56,106 nt of DNA from NCBI RefSeq assembly GCF_001423905.1, contig NZ_LMPQ01000001.1, positions 810,189-866,294 on the forward strand, written 5' to 3'. Source of the DNA: Frigoribacterium sp. Leaf186. Its GTDB lineage: Bacteria > Actinomycetota > Actinomycetes > Actinomycetales > Microbacteriaceae. Positions 20,176-32,292 of the stretch are shown one piece after another; within the stretch, counting starts at the first letter, position 1, and the number at the start of each line of letters is the position of its first letter. The position numbers and the translations under genes were made by a program. The notes under the pieces are model-generated. The model did no database searches, had not been told where the DNA came from, and saw only the letters and a program-made list of their open reading frames with translations.

Positions 20176-21597
20176 TCAGCCGCGGATCAGGCCCAGCACG
20201 TGGTCGCGGACGCGCTCCATGCCGGCAGGGGTCGCCGCCTCGGCGTTCAGGCGCAGCAACGGCTCGGTGTTGGACGGACGCACGTTGAACCACCAGAAGC
20301 CGTCGTCGGACGAGCCGCTGACCGTCAGGCCGTCGAGCTCGTCGAAGTCGCCGACGCCCGTGTAGGCCTCGACGATGCGGGCGTAGGCCGCCGGGACGTC
20401 GGTGACCGTCGAGTTGATCTCGCCGCTCGCCGCGTAGGGCGTGTACCGGTCGGTGAGCGTCGACAGCGGTTCGGACTGCGAGCCGAACTCGGCCAGCACG
20501 TGCATCGCCGCGAGCATGCCGTTGTCGGCGCTCCAGAAGTCGCGGAAGTAGTAGTGGGCCGAGTGCTCGCCCCCGAAGATGGCCCCGGTCGCCCGCATCT
20601 CGTCCTTGATGAGCGAGTGGCCGACGCGCGTGCGCACCGGCGTCGCCCCGGCGGCCTCGATCGCCTCGGGCACGGCGCGTGAGGTGATCAGGTTGTGGAT
20701 CACCGCGATCTCGGCGTCGGGTTCGGCCGCCTTGACGCGGGCGATCTCGCGGACCGCGACGATGGCCGCCACGGCCGACGGCGTGACGGCCTCGCCCTTC
20801 TCGTCGACGACGAAGCAGCGGTCGGCGTCGCCGTCGAAGGCGAGCCCGAGGTCGGCGCCGTGCTCGAGGACGGCCTTCTGCAAGTCGACGAGGTTGGCCG
20901 GGTCGAGCGGGTTGGCCTCGTGGTTGGGGAACGTTCCGTCGAGCTCGAAGTACAGCGGGACGATCTCGATCGGCAGCTTCGGCAGGCCTGCGGCCTCGCC
21001 GAGGACCGCCGGGACGGTCAGGCCGCCCATGCCGTTCCCCGCGTCGACGACGACCCTGATCGGCCGGATGCCCGACAGGTCGACGAGGCCACGCAGGTAC
21101 GCCGCGTAGTCGGGCAGGGAGTCGTGCTCTCGCACGGTGCCGGGCTCGTCGACGGCGTCGATGCCGTCGGCCAGGAACGAGGAGGCGCGGTCACGGATCG
21201 AGGACAGCCCGGTGTCGAGGCTGATGCCCTGGGCACCGGCCCGACTCATCTTGATGCCGTTGTAGGTGGCCGGGTTGTGGCTGGCGGTGAACATGGCGGC
21301 GGGGGCGTCGAGCGAGCCGGAGGCGAAGTACGACTCGTCGGTCGAGCACAGGCCGAGGGCGACGACGTTCGCCCCGCGGGCACGGGCACCGCGCGCGAAG
21401 GCGTCGGCGAAGCCCGGCGACGAGTCGCGCATGTCGTGGCCGACGACCAGGTCGCGGCCCGCGGCGTCGATCTCGTCGGCGAAGGCCGCACCGAACGCTT
21501 CGATCACGGTCTCGGTCAGCTGGCTGCCGACGAGGCCGCGGACGTCGTAGGTCTTGACGAAAGCGGTCAGGTCGACGGGCTCGTTCTCAGTGGTCAT
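20176..21597 (-). CDS. manB: Phosphomannomutase/phosphoglucomutase
   Basis: This 473-residue alpha-D-phosphohexomutase interconverts mannose-6-phosphate and mannose-1-phosphate, and possibly glucose phosphates. The phosphoserine loop T-A-S-H-N-P has its catalytic serine at residue 106. The metal loop D-G-D-A-D-R, the sugar loop G-E-H-S-A-H and the phosphate loop R-P-S-N-T-E-P are all present. It provides precursors for GDP-mannose, and thus for mannosylated polyprenol and glycans, together with manA at 28390-29556. The start overlaps the DUF3499 stop region by 11 bases. Gene order DUF3499-manB is as in M. tuberculosis. Confidence 0.93.
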   Translation of the reverse strand: MTTENEPVDLTAFVKTYDVRGLVGSQLTETVIEAFGAAFADEIDAAGRDLVVGHDMRDSSPGFADAFARGARARGANVVALGLCSTDESYFASGSLDAPAAMFTASHNPATYNGIKMSRAGAQGISLDTGLSSIRDRASSFLADGIDAVDEPGTVREHDSLPDYAAYLRGLVDLSGIRPIRVVVDAGNGMGGLTVPAVLGEAAGLPKLPIEIVPLYFELDGTFPNHEANPLDPANLVDLQKAVLEHGADLGLAFDGDADRCFVVDEKGEAVTPSAVAAIVAVREIARVKAAEPDAEIAVIHNLITSRAVPEAIEAAGATPVRTRVGHSLIKDEMRATGAIFGGEHSAHYYFRDFWSADNGMLAAMHVLAEFGSQSEPLSTLTDRYTPYAASGEINSTVTDVPAAYARIVEAYTGVGDFDELDGLTVSGSSDDGFWWFNVRPSNTEPLLRLNAEAATPAGMERVRDHVLGLIRG

Positions 21598-21799
21598 GCC
21601 CCAAAACTACCCGGCGGAGCACCTGCCAACCCTGAGGCACCGAGAGCGAGCTCGCATGGCGGTCGCAGAGGTCGTACCCGTGGGGCTCGACCCGGCCGCT
21701 GAGGGGGCCCACGACGACCATCGAGTCGGCGTACACGTAGGTCAGCGTCGCGACGGCCTCGTCGTGGCACGTCACCTTGCTGCAGGGTCGACCGTTCAT
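21587..21799 (-). CDS. DUF3499 small zinc-binding-like protein
   Basis: This 70-residue protein has Cys6, Cys11, Cys45 and His48, which could bind one zinc ion. The ending L-C-D-R-H is typical of the DUF3499 family, known from M. tuberculosis as Rv3258c between manB and the zincin-like gene. Neighbours here are the same. It overlaps the start of manB by 11 bases, so the two are probably translated together. Function is unknown. Confidence 0.82.
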   Translation of the reverse strand: MNGRPCSKVTCHDEAVATLTYVYADSMVVVGPLSGRVEPHGYDLCDRHASSLSVPQGWQVLRRVVLGHDH

Positions 21800-21834
21800 C
21801 TGCCGGACAGACTACCGCGAGGTCCCGCCGGGCC

Positions 21835-21848
21835 GACCCGCGCCTCCT
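21835..21848 (+). repeat. Dispersed 14-base motif, copy 1
   Basis: GACCCGCGCCTCCT lies between the divergent DUF3499 and zincin-family genes. The same 14-mer recurs at 26697-26710, and in inverted form at 26837-26850 and 33595-33608. A 13-base match is at 20082-20094 and a 12-base match at 15525-15536. Confidence 0.7.
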
Positions 21849-21856
21849 GACGGGCC

Positions 21857-21862
21857 TACGAT
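21857..21862 (+). promoter_or_regulatory. Candidate -10 box, leaderless
   Basis: TACGAT lies six bases before the ATG at 21869 and no ribosome binding site intervenes. Transcription would then begin at the start codon. Confidence 0.4.
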
Positions 21863-21868
21863 GGGCGG

Positions 21869-22318
21869 ATGAGCAAGGCCCGCCGCGCACGCGTCACCGA
21901 CCGGTCCCGCCGGCGGGACCGCCACGGGCGGGGCCTCCGATCGTCGGCCGCCGGGCCGCACCTGCCCTTCTTGCGGACGCGGGTCGACCTCTTCGACGAC
22001 ATCGTCGCCGCGACCGCCGACTACCTGCGCGAGGCGTGGCCCGACGAGCTCGCCGACACGTCGTTCGAGGTCGCCGGCCTGCCCGCCGAACCGGACCGCA
22101 CGCGGGTCGAGCGATGGTCGGTCGACCGGGCCGCGGGCCGGGTCGTGCTGTACCGCCTGCCGATCGAGCGCCTGGCGCCGTCGCACGACCGTCGCGGCGC
22201 CGCCGAGGACGAGTGGAACCACCGCGTCCTCGTCGAGGGGTACGTGTTCCGGGCCGTGGCGGACCTGCTCGGCAAGGACCCCTGGGAGCTCGCGCCGGAC
22301 CGCTGGCGCGACGGCTAG
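21869..22318 (+). CDS. Zincin-family (metallopeptidase-like) protein without HExxH
   Basis: This 149-residue protein has a very basic N-terminal tail (about 1-25) and a domain that resembles the actinobacterial metallopeptidase family of M. tuberculosis Rv3259. No H-E-x-x-H zinc site is visible. The corresponding stretch reads N-H-R-V-L-V-E-G-Y-V, so it is probably not an active peptidase. Placement next to DUF3499 and manB matches M. tuberculosis. The start is supported by the -10-like TACGAT just upstream. Confidence 0.7.
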   Translation: MSKARRARVTDRSRRRDRHGRGLRSSAAGPHLPFLRTRVDLFDDIVAATADYLREAWPDELADTSFEVAGLPAEPDRTRVERWSVDRAAGRVVLYRLPIERLAPSHDRRGAAEDEWNHRVLVEGYVFRAVADLLGKDPWELAPDRWRDG

Positions 22319-22346
22319 GCCGCCGGACCCGGTCGCCTCGGGCTCA

Positions 22347-26625
<4,279 letters not shown>

Positions 26626-26766
26626 GACTCGAGCAGCCTAGGTCGCACCGACGCGGGCACCGGCTCGGCGCGCCGACGCGACGGGCGAGACGTCGCGACC
26701 CGCGCCTCCTCGTCGCTCGTGCCCCGAGGCGGCCGGCGCCCCCGCGCCGCCGGCCCGTCACGCGGC

Positions 26767-26798
26767 GACGGCACCGATCCACGAGGGTCGGTGCCGTC
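26767..26798 (-). terminator. Hairpin terminator downstream of whiB2
   Basis: A perfect 11-base-pair stem (26767-26777 with 26788-26798) has a ten-base loop and lies about 50 bases beyond the whiB2 stop codon. It lies before the glycosyltransferase start, so it likely ends the whiB2 transcript. Confidence 0.6.
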
Positions 26799-26829
26799 GA
26801 GGTCGGTGCCGTCGGGGTCGGTGCCGTCG
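26785..26829. repeat. 15-base tandem repeat, three copies
   Basis: GGGTCGGTGCCGTCG or AGGTCGGTGCCGTCG is repeated head to tail at 26785, 26800 and 26815. The first copy also forms the right arm of the hairpin. Confidence 0.8.
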
Positions 26830-26848
26830 GGGACCGAGGAGGCGCGGG

Positions 26849-27181
26849 TCAGGCCCGCTTGCGGAGCTTGCGACGCTCGCGCTCGGACAGTCCACCCCAG
26901 ATGCCGAAGCGCTCGTCGTTCTGGAGGGCGTACTCGAGGCACTGGGCCCGCACGTCGCACGAGGCGCAGATCTTCTTGGCGTCGCGGGTGGAGCCGCCCT
27001 TCTCGGGGAAGAAGGCCTCGGGGTCGGTCTGGGCACAGAGCGAGTCGACCTGCCAGGCCAGCTGGTTCTCGTCGTCGGTGGTGGTCGTGGTGCGTGACGC
27101 CGGCGAGCCGGGGACGCCCAGCTGGATCGGGTCGACGTGCCAGTCGTCCGGGACCCCGGCGCGGTTCTCGTGGATGCCCAC
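26849..27181 (-). CDS. whiB2: WhiB2-type iron-sulfur transcriptional regulator
   Basis: This 110-residue Wbl protein has a disordered N-terminal tail (about 1-40) and cluster cysteines at residues 49, 72, 75 and 81. The G-I-W-G-G turn and the basic tail R-K-L-R-K-R-A follow. WhiB2 (WhmD) is needed for septation and cell division in mycobacteria and corresponds to WhiB of Streptomyces. The GTG at 27181 was chosen because GGGGAG lies seven bases upstream, while longer in-frame starts would run into the promoter. Its stop codon sits inside the 14-base motif. Confidence 0.9.
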   Translation of the reverse strand: MGIHENRAGVPDDWHVDPIQLGVPGSPASRTTTTTDDENQLAWQVDSLCAQTDPEAFFPEKGGSTRDAKKICASCDVRAQCLEYALQNDERFGIWGGLSERERRKLRKRA

Positions 27182-27227
27182 AGCGCATCTCCCCTCGTGT
27201 CGATCGCCCGTGAATGTACGCGACAAG

Positions 27228-27249
27228 GTAATTACACCGGTGTCATTAC
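27228..27249. promoter_or_regulatory. 22-base palindrome over the whiB2 promoter
   Basis: The two 11-base halves (27228-27238 and 27239-27249) are inverted copies with a single mismatch, at 27244, and the centre reads ACACCGGTGT. The site covers the -10 box and part of the spacer of the whiB2 promoter, the usual place for a repressor. Read on the minus strand it contains GACAC, the core bound by WhiA in Streptomyces. Which protein binds is unknown. Confidence 0.65.
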
Positions 27250-27260
27250 CCATCCGTCAA
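27231..27260 (-). promoter_or_regulatory. Primary-sigma-type promoter of whiB2
   Basis: On the minus strand, TTGACG (27255-27260) and TGTAAT (27231-27236) are separated by 18 bases, close to consensus. Transcription would begin near 27224, giving a leader of about 40 bases that carries the GGGGAG ribosome binding site. Confidence 0.6.
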
Positions 27261-27365
27261 GTCGAGGGCCAATAAACCCTGCACCCCCCGATCAGGGGCA
27301 AGGCGGCCTCGGCGTGTCGGGGGACGTTTCGAGCGGAACGGGTGACTTCGGCCCTCGGCGCTGGA

Positions 27366-28325
<960 letters not shown>

Positions 28326-28331
28326 GGGGCC

Positions 28332-28337
28332 AACCTA
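28332..28337 (-). promoter_or_regulatory. Candidate -10 box of galE, leaderless
   Basis: TAGGTT on the minus strand lies six bases before the galE ATG, so transcription would start at the start codon. Confidence 0.4.
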
Positions 28338-28389
28338 TCGGGTGACCGCCGGCCGCCCGGCGCCCGCCGCCGAGGGCCTGGGGTCGGCC

Positions 28390-29556
28390 TCAGGCCGGCG
28401 TAGCCACGTAGGCGGTCCCGCCACCCGTCATCGCGAGCCGGACCTCGTCGGGAGTGACGAAGGCGGACTCGCCCCGGCCGAGCCGGATCGTGCCGTCCTG
28501 ACCCTTGACGTGGACCTCGCCCTCGACGACCAGGACGATGCTCGGGCCGCCGATCTCGACCACGGCCCCCTGACGGGCCGCGTCGACCCGCAGCAGGGCG
28601 AAGCCCGTCCCCGCGGGGGCGAAGCGCTGGACGCCGCGGGCCACCTCGACGGGTTCGAGGCGCGGCACCGGGAGGGGGTCGAAGTCGAGCACCTTCAGCA
28701 GCTCGGGCACGTCGACGTGCTTCGGCGTGAGGCCGCCCCGCAGGACGTTGTCGGACGGCGACATCAGCTCGACCCCGAAGCCGCCCAGGTACGCGTGCAC
28801 GTTGCCGGCGGGGAGGAACAGGGCCTCGCCCCGGCGCAACGTCACCCGGTTGAGCAGCAGCGACAGCGCGACGCCCGGGTCGCCCGGGTAGCGCTCGGCG
28901 AGGTCGACCACCGTGGCGATGCCCGCGCTGCCGGACCGGTGGGCGGCGGCGAGCTCGCTGACCGCCGCGATCGTGGCGGCGGACTCGTCGGAGCCCTCGA
29001 ACAGGAACGCGAGGGTCGCCCGGAGGGAGTCGCCCAGGTGGCCGCGGAGGCGGCCCAGGCGCCCCGACCCGCCGTCGAGCAGGTCGACGTCGACCAGGGT
29101 CTCGGCCGGCTCGCGGAACCCGCAGAGGGCGTCGAAGGTGTCGCTGAGGGCCACGATGATCTCGGGCTTCGCCGAGGCGTCCTTGTAGTTGCGCTCGGGG
29201 GCGTCGAGGGGGACCCCGGCGTCGTTCTCGCGGGCGAAGCCCTCGCGGGCCTGCTCGGGGGTCGGGTGGGCCTGGATCGACAGCGGACCGTCGGCCGCCA
29301 GCAGCTTGAGCAGGAAGGGCAGCACGTCGCGATCGCGACCGAGGGCCCGGGCCGGCTCTGCGGCGAACCAGTCGGCGAGCGTGTCGGCCCCGCCGACGAC
29401 CGCCGGCGCGACGACCACGCTCGGCGACCCCGGGTGGGCCCCGAGCCACAGCTCGGCCTCGGGGCGGCCGCTCGGCCGACGTCCGAGGAGTTCGGCGATG
29501 GCCGTCGTCGAACCCCAGGCGTAGTCGCGGGGCGTGTTGGTGATGGCGAGGAACAT
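28390..29556 (-). CDS. manA: Mannose-6-phosphate isomerase
   Basis: This 388-residue type I phosphomannose isomerase of the cupin fold interconverts fructose-6-phosphate and mannose-6-phosphate. The zinc-binding region I-Q-A-H-P is near residue 100. The active-site stretch L-P-A-G-N-V-H-A-Y-L and the closing S-D-N-V-L-R-G-G-L-T-P-K-H are intact. With manB it makes mannose-1-phosphate for mannosylation. AAGGAG precedes the ATG. In M. tuberculosis manA also lies close to manB, but here galE, whiB2 and envelope genes are in between. Confidence 0.93.
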   Translation of the reverse strand: MFLAITNTPRDYAWGSTTAIAELLGRRPSGRPEAELWLGAHPGSPSVVVAPAVVGGADTLADWFAAEPARALGRDRDVLPFLLKLLAADGPLSIQAHPTPEQAREGFARENDAGVPLDAPERNYKDASAKPEIIVALSDTFDALCGFREPAETLVDVDLLDGGSGRLGRLRGHLGDSLRATLAFLFEGSDESAATIAAVSELAAAHRSGSAGIATVVDLAERYPGDPGVALSLLLNRVTLRRGEALFLPAGNVHAYLGGFGVELMSPSDNVLRGGLTPKHVDVPELLKVLDFDPLPVPRLEPVEVARGVQRFAPAGTGFALLRVDAARQGAVVEIGGPSIVLVVEGEVHVKGQDGTIRLGRGESAFVTPDEVRLAMTGGGTAYVATPA

Positions 29557-29649
29557 CGTTCTCCTTGCTCGGCGGAGCTCGTGCTTGGTCGCCCCCTACA
29601 AAACGGTCCGGTCGACGACGTCGGGGCGTTGATCAAAGCTACCAACCCC

Positions 29650-29678
29650 TTGGTGCCGGACGGGCGGCTGCCTAGGCT
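29650..29678 (+). promoter_or_regulatory. Promoter of the acyl-CoA dehydrogenase gene
   Basis: TTGGTG and TAGGCT are separated by exactly 17 bases, a good primary-sigma promoter. Transcription would start near 29685, leaving a leader of about 27 bases with GGAG before the ATG. Confidence 0.55.
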
Positions 29679-29711
29679 CCTGTCGTCCCGACACGAAGCA
29701 ATGGAGCACGG

Positions 29712-30908
29712 ATGTCATCAGCGACCCTCACCTCGTTCACCTCGCTCGTCAGCGACTTCTACGGTTACGAAGACCTGCTCTCCGACCGTGAGAAGGGCGT
29801 GCTGGCCGACCTCCGCCGGTACCTCGAGACCGAGGTGAAGCCCGGCGTGAACCGGCACTGGGCGGATGCCACCTTCCCGCACGAGATCGTCAAGGGCCTC
29901 GCCGGGCTCGGTCTGTTCGGCATGCCGTGGGAAGAGACGCGGCCGTTCGAGAACTCGGCCGTCTTCCGCGGGTGGGTCGCCCTCGAGCTCGCCAGGGTCG
30001 ACGCGTCCGTCGCGACCTTCGTCGGCGTGCAGAACGGCCTGGCGATGGGGTCGATCGGCGTCGGGGGCTCGGCCGAGCAGCGCGCCGAGTGGCTGCCGCG
30101 CATGGCGAGCGGCGACCTCGTCGGAGCCTTCGGCCTGACCGAACCGCTCTCGGGGTCCGACTCGGCCCAGGGCCTCCGCACGATCGCGACCCGCGACGGC
30201 GACGACTGGGTGCTGAACGGCTCGAAGCGGTGGATCGGCAACGCGACCTTCAGCGACATCACGATCATCTGGGCGAAGAGCGCCGAAGACGGGCAGGTCA
30301 AGGGCTTCATCGTCCCGACCGACACCGCCGGCTACACGGCGACCAAGATCGAGGACAAGCAGAGCCTCCGCATCGTGCAGAACGCCGACATCACCCTCGA
30401 GGACGTGCGCGTGCCCGAGAGCCACCGCCTGCAGCAGGCCGACTCGTTCCGCAGCACCGCGGCCGTGCTCCGCCTGACCCGTGCCGAGGTGGCCTGGGCG
30501 GCGGTCGGCAACTCGATCGGCGCCTACGAGGCCGCCCTGGCCTACGCGAACGAGCGCGTGCAGTTCGGCAAGCCCATCGCCAAGCACCAGCTCGTCCAAG
30601 ACCTGCTGGTCAAGTGCATCGGCAACATCACCGCCTCGATCGGCATGGTGGTGCGGTGCTCGCAGATGCTCGACGAGGGCACCCAGCGCGACGAGCACGC
30701 CTCATTGGCGAAGGCCTTCACGACCGCCCGCATGCGAGAGACCGTCGGCTACGCCCGCGAGGTCATGGGCGGCAACGGCATCGTGCTCGACTACGACGTG
30801 GCCCGCTTCTTCGCCGACGCCGAGGCCCTCTACAGCTACGAGGGCACCCGCGAGATGAACACGCTGATCGTCGGCCGCAGCATCACCGGGCAGGCCGCGT
30901 TCGTCTGA
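29712..30908 (+). CDS. Acyl-CoA dehydrogenase, glutaryl-CoA dehydrogenase-like
   Basis: This 398-residue flavoenzyme oxidises acyl-CoA substrates. It contains the FAD-binding F-G-L-T-E-P-L-S-G-S-D loop, the W-I-G-N-A motif typical of glutaryl-CoA dehydrogenases, and R-V-Q-F-G-K-P-I-A. The probable catalytic glutamate is in Y-E-G-T-R-E-M-N near residue 378. Substrate is not proven. It is monocistronic, with its own promoter and terminator, and metabolically unlike its envelope-related neighbours. Confidence 0.88.
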   Translation: MSSATLTSFTSLVSDFYGYEDLLSDREKGVLADLRRYLETEVKPGVNRHWADATFPHEIVKGLAGLGLFGMPWEETRPFENSAVFRGWVALELARVDASVATFVGVQNGLAMGSIGVGGSAEQRAEWLPRMASGDLVGAFGLTEPLSGSDSAQGLRTIATRDGDDWVLNGSKRWIGNATFSDITIIWAKSAEDGQVKGFIVPTDTAGYTATKIEDKQSLRIVQNADITLEDVRVPESHRLQQADSFRSTAAVLRLTRAEVAWAAVGNSIGAYEAALAYANERVQFGKPIAKHQLVQDLLVKCIGNITASIGMVVRCSQMLDEGTQRDEHASLAKAFTTARMRETVGYAREVMGGNGIVLDYDVARFFADAEALYSYEGTREMNTLIVGRSITGQAAFV

Positions 30909-30914
30909 GCCGTC

Positions 30915-30943
30915 CGGCGGGGCGGCCCCTGGTCGCCCCGCCG
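30915..30943 (+). terminator. Hairpin terminator of the acyl-CoA dehydrogenase gene
   Basis: A perfect ten-base-pair GC stem (30915-30924 with 30934-30943) with a nine-base loop begins seven bases after the stop codon. Confidence 0.6.
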
Positions 30944-30959
30944 CGCCTCCCCCGTCGTC

Positions 30960-30965
30960 TAGCCT
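30960..30965 (+). promoter_or_regulatory. Candidate -10 box for the first ligase-type gene
   Basis: TAGCCT lies seven bases before the ATG at 30973 with no clear ribosome binding site, which suggests a leaderless transcript. Confidence 0.35.
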
Positions 30966-30972
30966 GGTGCCC

Positions 30973-32292
30973 ATGACCTCGACGCTGCCCGCGCGGACCG
31001 CCCGAGTGGCGCCGGCTCGCGGCGCCACGACGTACGCGACGCTCGCGTTCCTCGTGCTCTTCGGAGGCGACGTCCTGCGCAACGGCACGGGCTGGTGGGG
31101 CTGGGGCGCGGCCTGCGTGGCGTTGGTCGTCGCGGCCGTCGTCCTCGTCGTGCGGCACCCGCCCCGGGTGCGGACGCTGCCGCGCCTCCTCGTCCTCTAC
31201 CTGGCGTTCGCGGTCGCGTCCCTCGCCTGGTCGCAGTACCCGGGCGGTTCGGCCGTCGGCGTCGTCACGACCCTCATGACCAGCGTGGGCGCCCTCGCGG
31301 TCACCGTCGTGGCCCCGTGGCCGGCCATCGTGACCGCCCTGGGTCGGGCACTGCGCATCCACGTCGTGGCGTCGCTCCTGTTCGAGCTCGTCGTCGGGCT
31401 GTTCGTCCGCCAGCCCGTCTGCCCCGTCTACCTCGACTGCACCGGGCAGCCGGCCGCCTTCTTCTGGTCGCGCGACGTGCTGTTCGAGGGCGGTCGCATC
31501 CAGGGGCTGCAGGGCAACAGCAACATCCTCGCCGTGATCGCCCTGCTCGCCCTCGTCGTGACCGGCGTCCAGGCGGCGGACCGCTCGATCACCCGCGGCT
31601 CGACCGTCGTCGGCGTCGCGGCGTCCGTGCTCGCCCTGCTGCTCACCCGGTCCGCCACCGTCGCCGCGGTCGCGGTCGCGGTGGGTCTCGTGCTGCTGCT
31701 CGTCGTGGCGACCCGCCGCCGCGAACCCGGCCGCCGCGCCCCCGTCTACGGCGTGGCCGCGCTCGTCGTGGTCGCCGCCGGCGCGGCCGTCGCCCTCGCC
31801 CGCGGTCCGCTGCTCGCCCTGGCCGGCAAGAGCGCCGACCTGACCGGTCGCACCGACATCTGGTCGGCGGTCCACGACCTCGGGGTGCAGCACCCCGTCG
31901 TGGGCTGGGGCTGGGTCGGCTACTGGTTCCCGTTCGTCGAGCCCTTCACCGACCTCGCCGAACGCAACGGAGTGGTGTACCTGCAGGCCCACGACGCCTA
32001 CCTCGACGTGTGGTTCCAGCTGGGCTGGATCGGCCTCGTGCTCTTCGGCCTGACGATCGTCGGGGTCGTCGTGCGCTCGTGGTGGTGGGCCGTCGACCGC
32101 CGCGTGCTGTCGCGCGAGGTCGTGGCCCCGTGGACCGCCCACGACCTGCTGCCGCTGCTGCTCGTCACGGCCCTGCTCGTCCACGGGCTCACCGAGTCGC
32201 GGCTGATCGTCGAATGGGGCTGGGCCACGTTCGTCGTGATCGTGCTCGTCACCCGTCGTGACCCCTTCGGCTGGACGGGCCACGACCGGTGA
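30973..32292 (+). CDS. O-antigen-ligase-family membrane protein
   Basis: This 439-residue protein has about 11 hydrophobic segments and the Wzy_C-type region. That region has R-T-D-I-W near residue 290, then H-P-V-V-G-W-G-W-V-G and H-D-A-Y-L-D-V-W-F-Q-L-G-W-I-G. Proteins with this layout are glycan polymerases or ligases that join lipid-linked sugars, using an essential His/Arg region. The GTG at 30967 is an alternative start two codons earlier. The next gene is a paralogue that overlaps its stop codon. Confidence 0.82.
   Translation: MTSTLPARTARVAPARGATTYATLAFLVLFGGDVLRNGTGWWGWGAACVALVVAAVVLVVRHPPRVRTLPRLLVLYLAFAVASLAWSQYPGGSAVGVVTTLMTSVGALAVTVVAPWPAIVTALGRALRIHVVASLLFELVVGLFVRQPVCPVYLDCTGQPAAFFWSRDVLFEGGRIQGLQGNSNILAVIALLALVVTGVQAADRSITRGSTVVGVAASVLALLLTRSATVAAVAVAVGLVLLLVVATRRREPGRRAPVYGVAALVVVAAGAAVALARGPLLALAGKSADLTGRTDIWSAVHDLGVQHPVVGWGWVGYWFPFVEPFTDLAERNGVVYLQAHDAYLDVWFQLGWIGLVLFGLTIVGVVVRSWWWAVDRRVLSREVVAPWTAHDLLPLLLVTALLVHGLTESRLIVEWGWATFVVIVLVTRRDPFGWTGHDR

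Larger units (their letters stand above)
26697..26850. repeat. Possible small inverted-repeat element downstream of whiB2
   Basis: GACCCGCGCCTCCT at 26697-26710 and its exact reverse complement at 26837-26850 frame 154 bases of non-coding DNA. The right copy covers the whiB2 stop codon. Inside are a strong hairpin and a 15-base tandem repeat. No coding sequence is seen, so a non-autonomous element or a repetitive extragenic element is possible. Confidence 0.45.
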
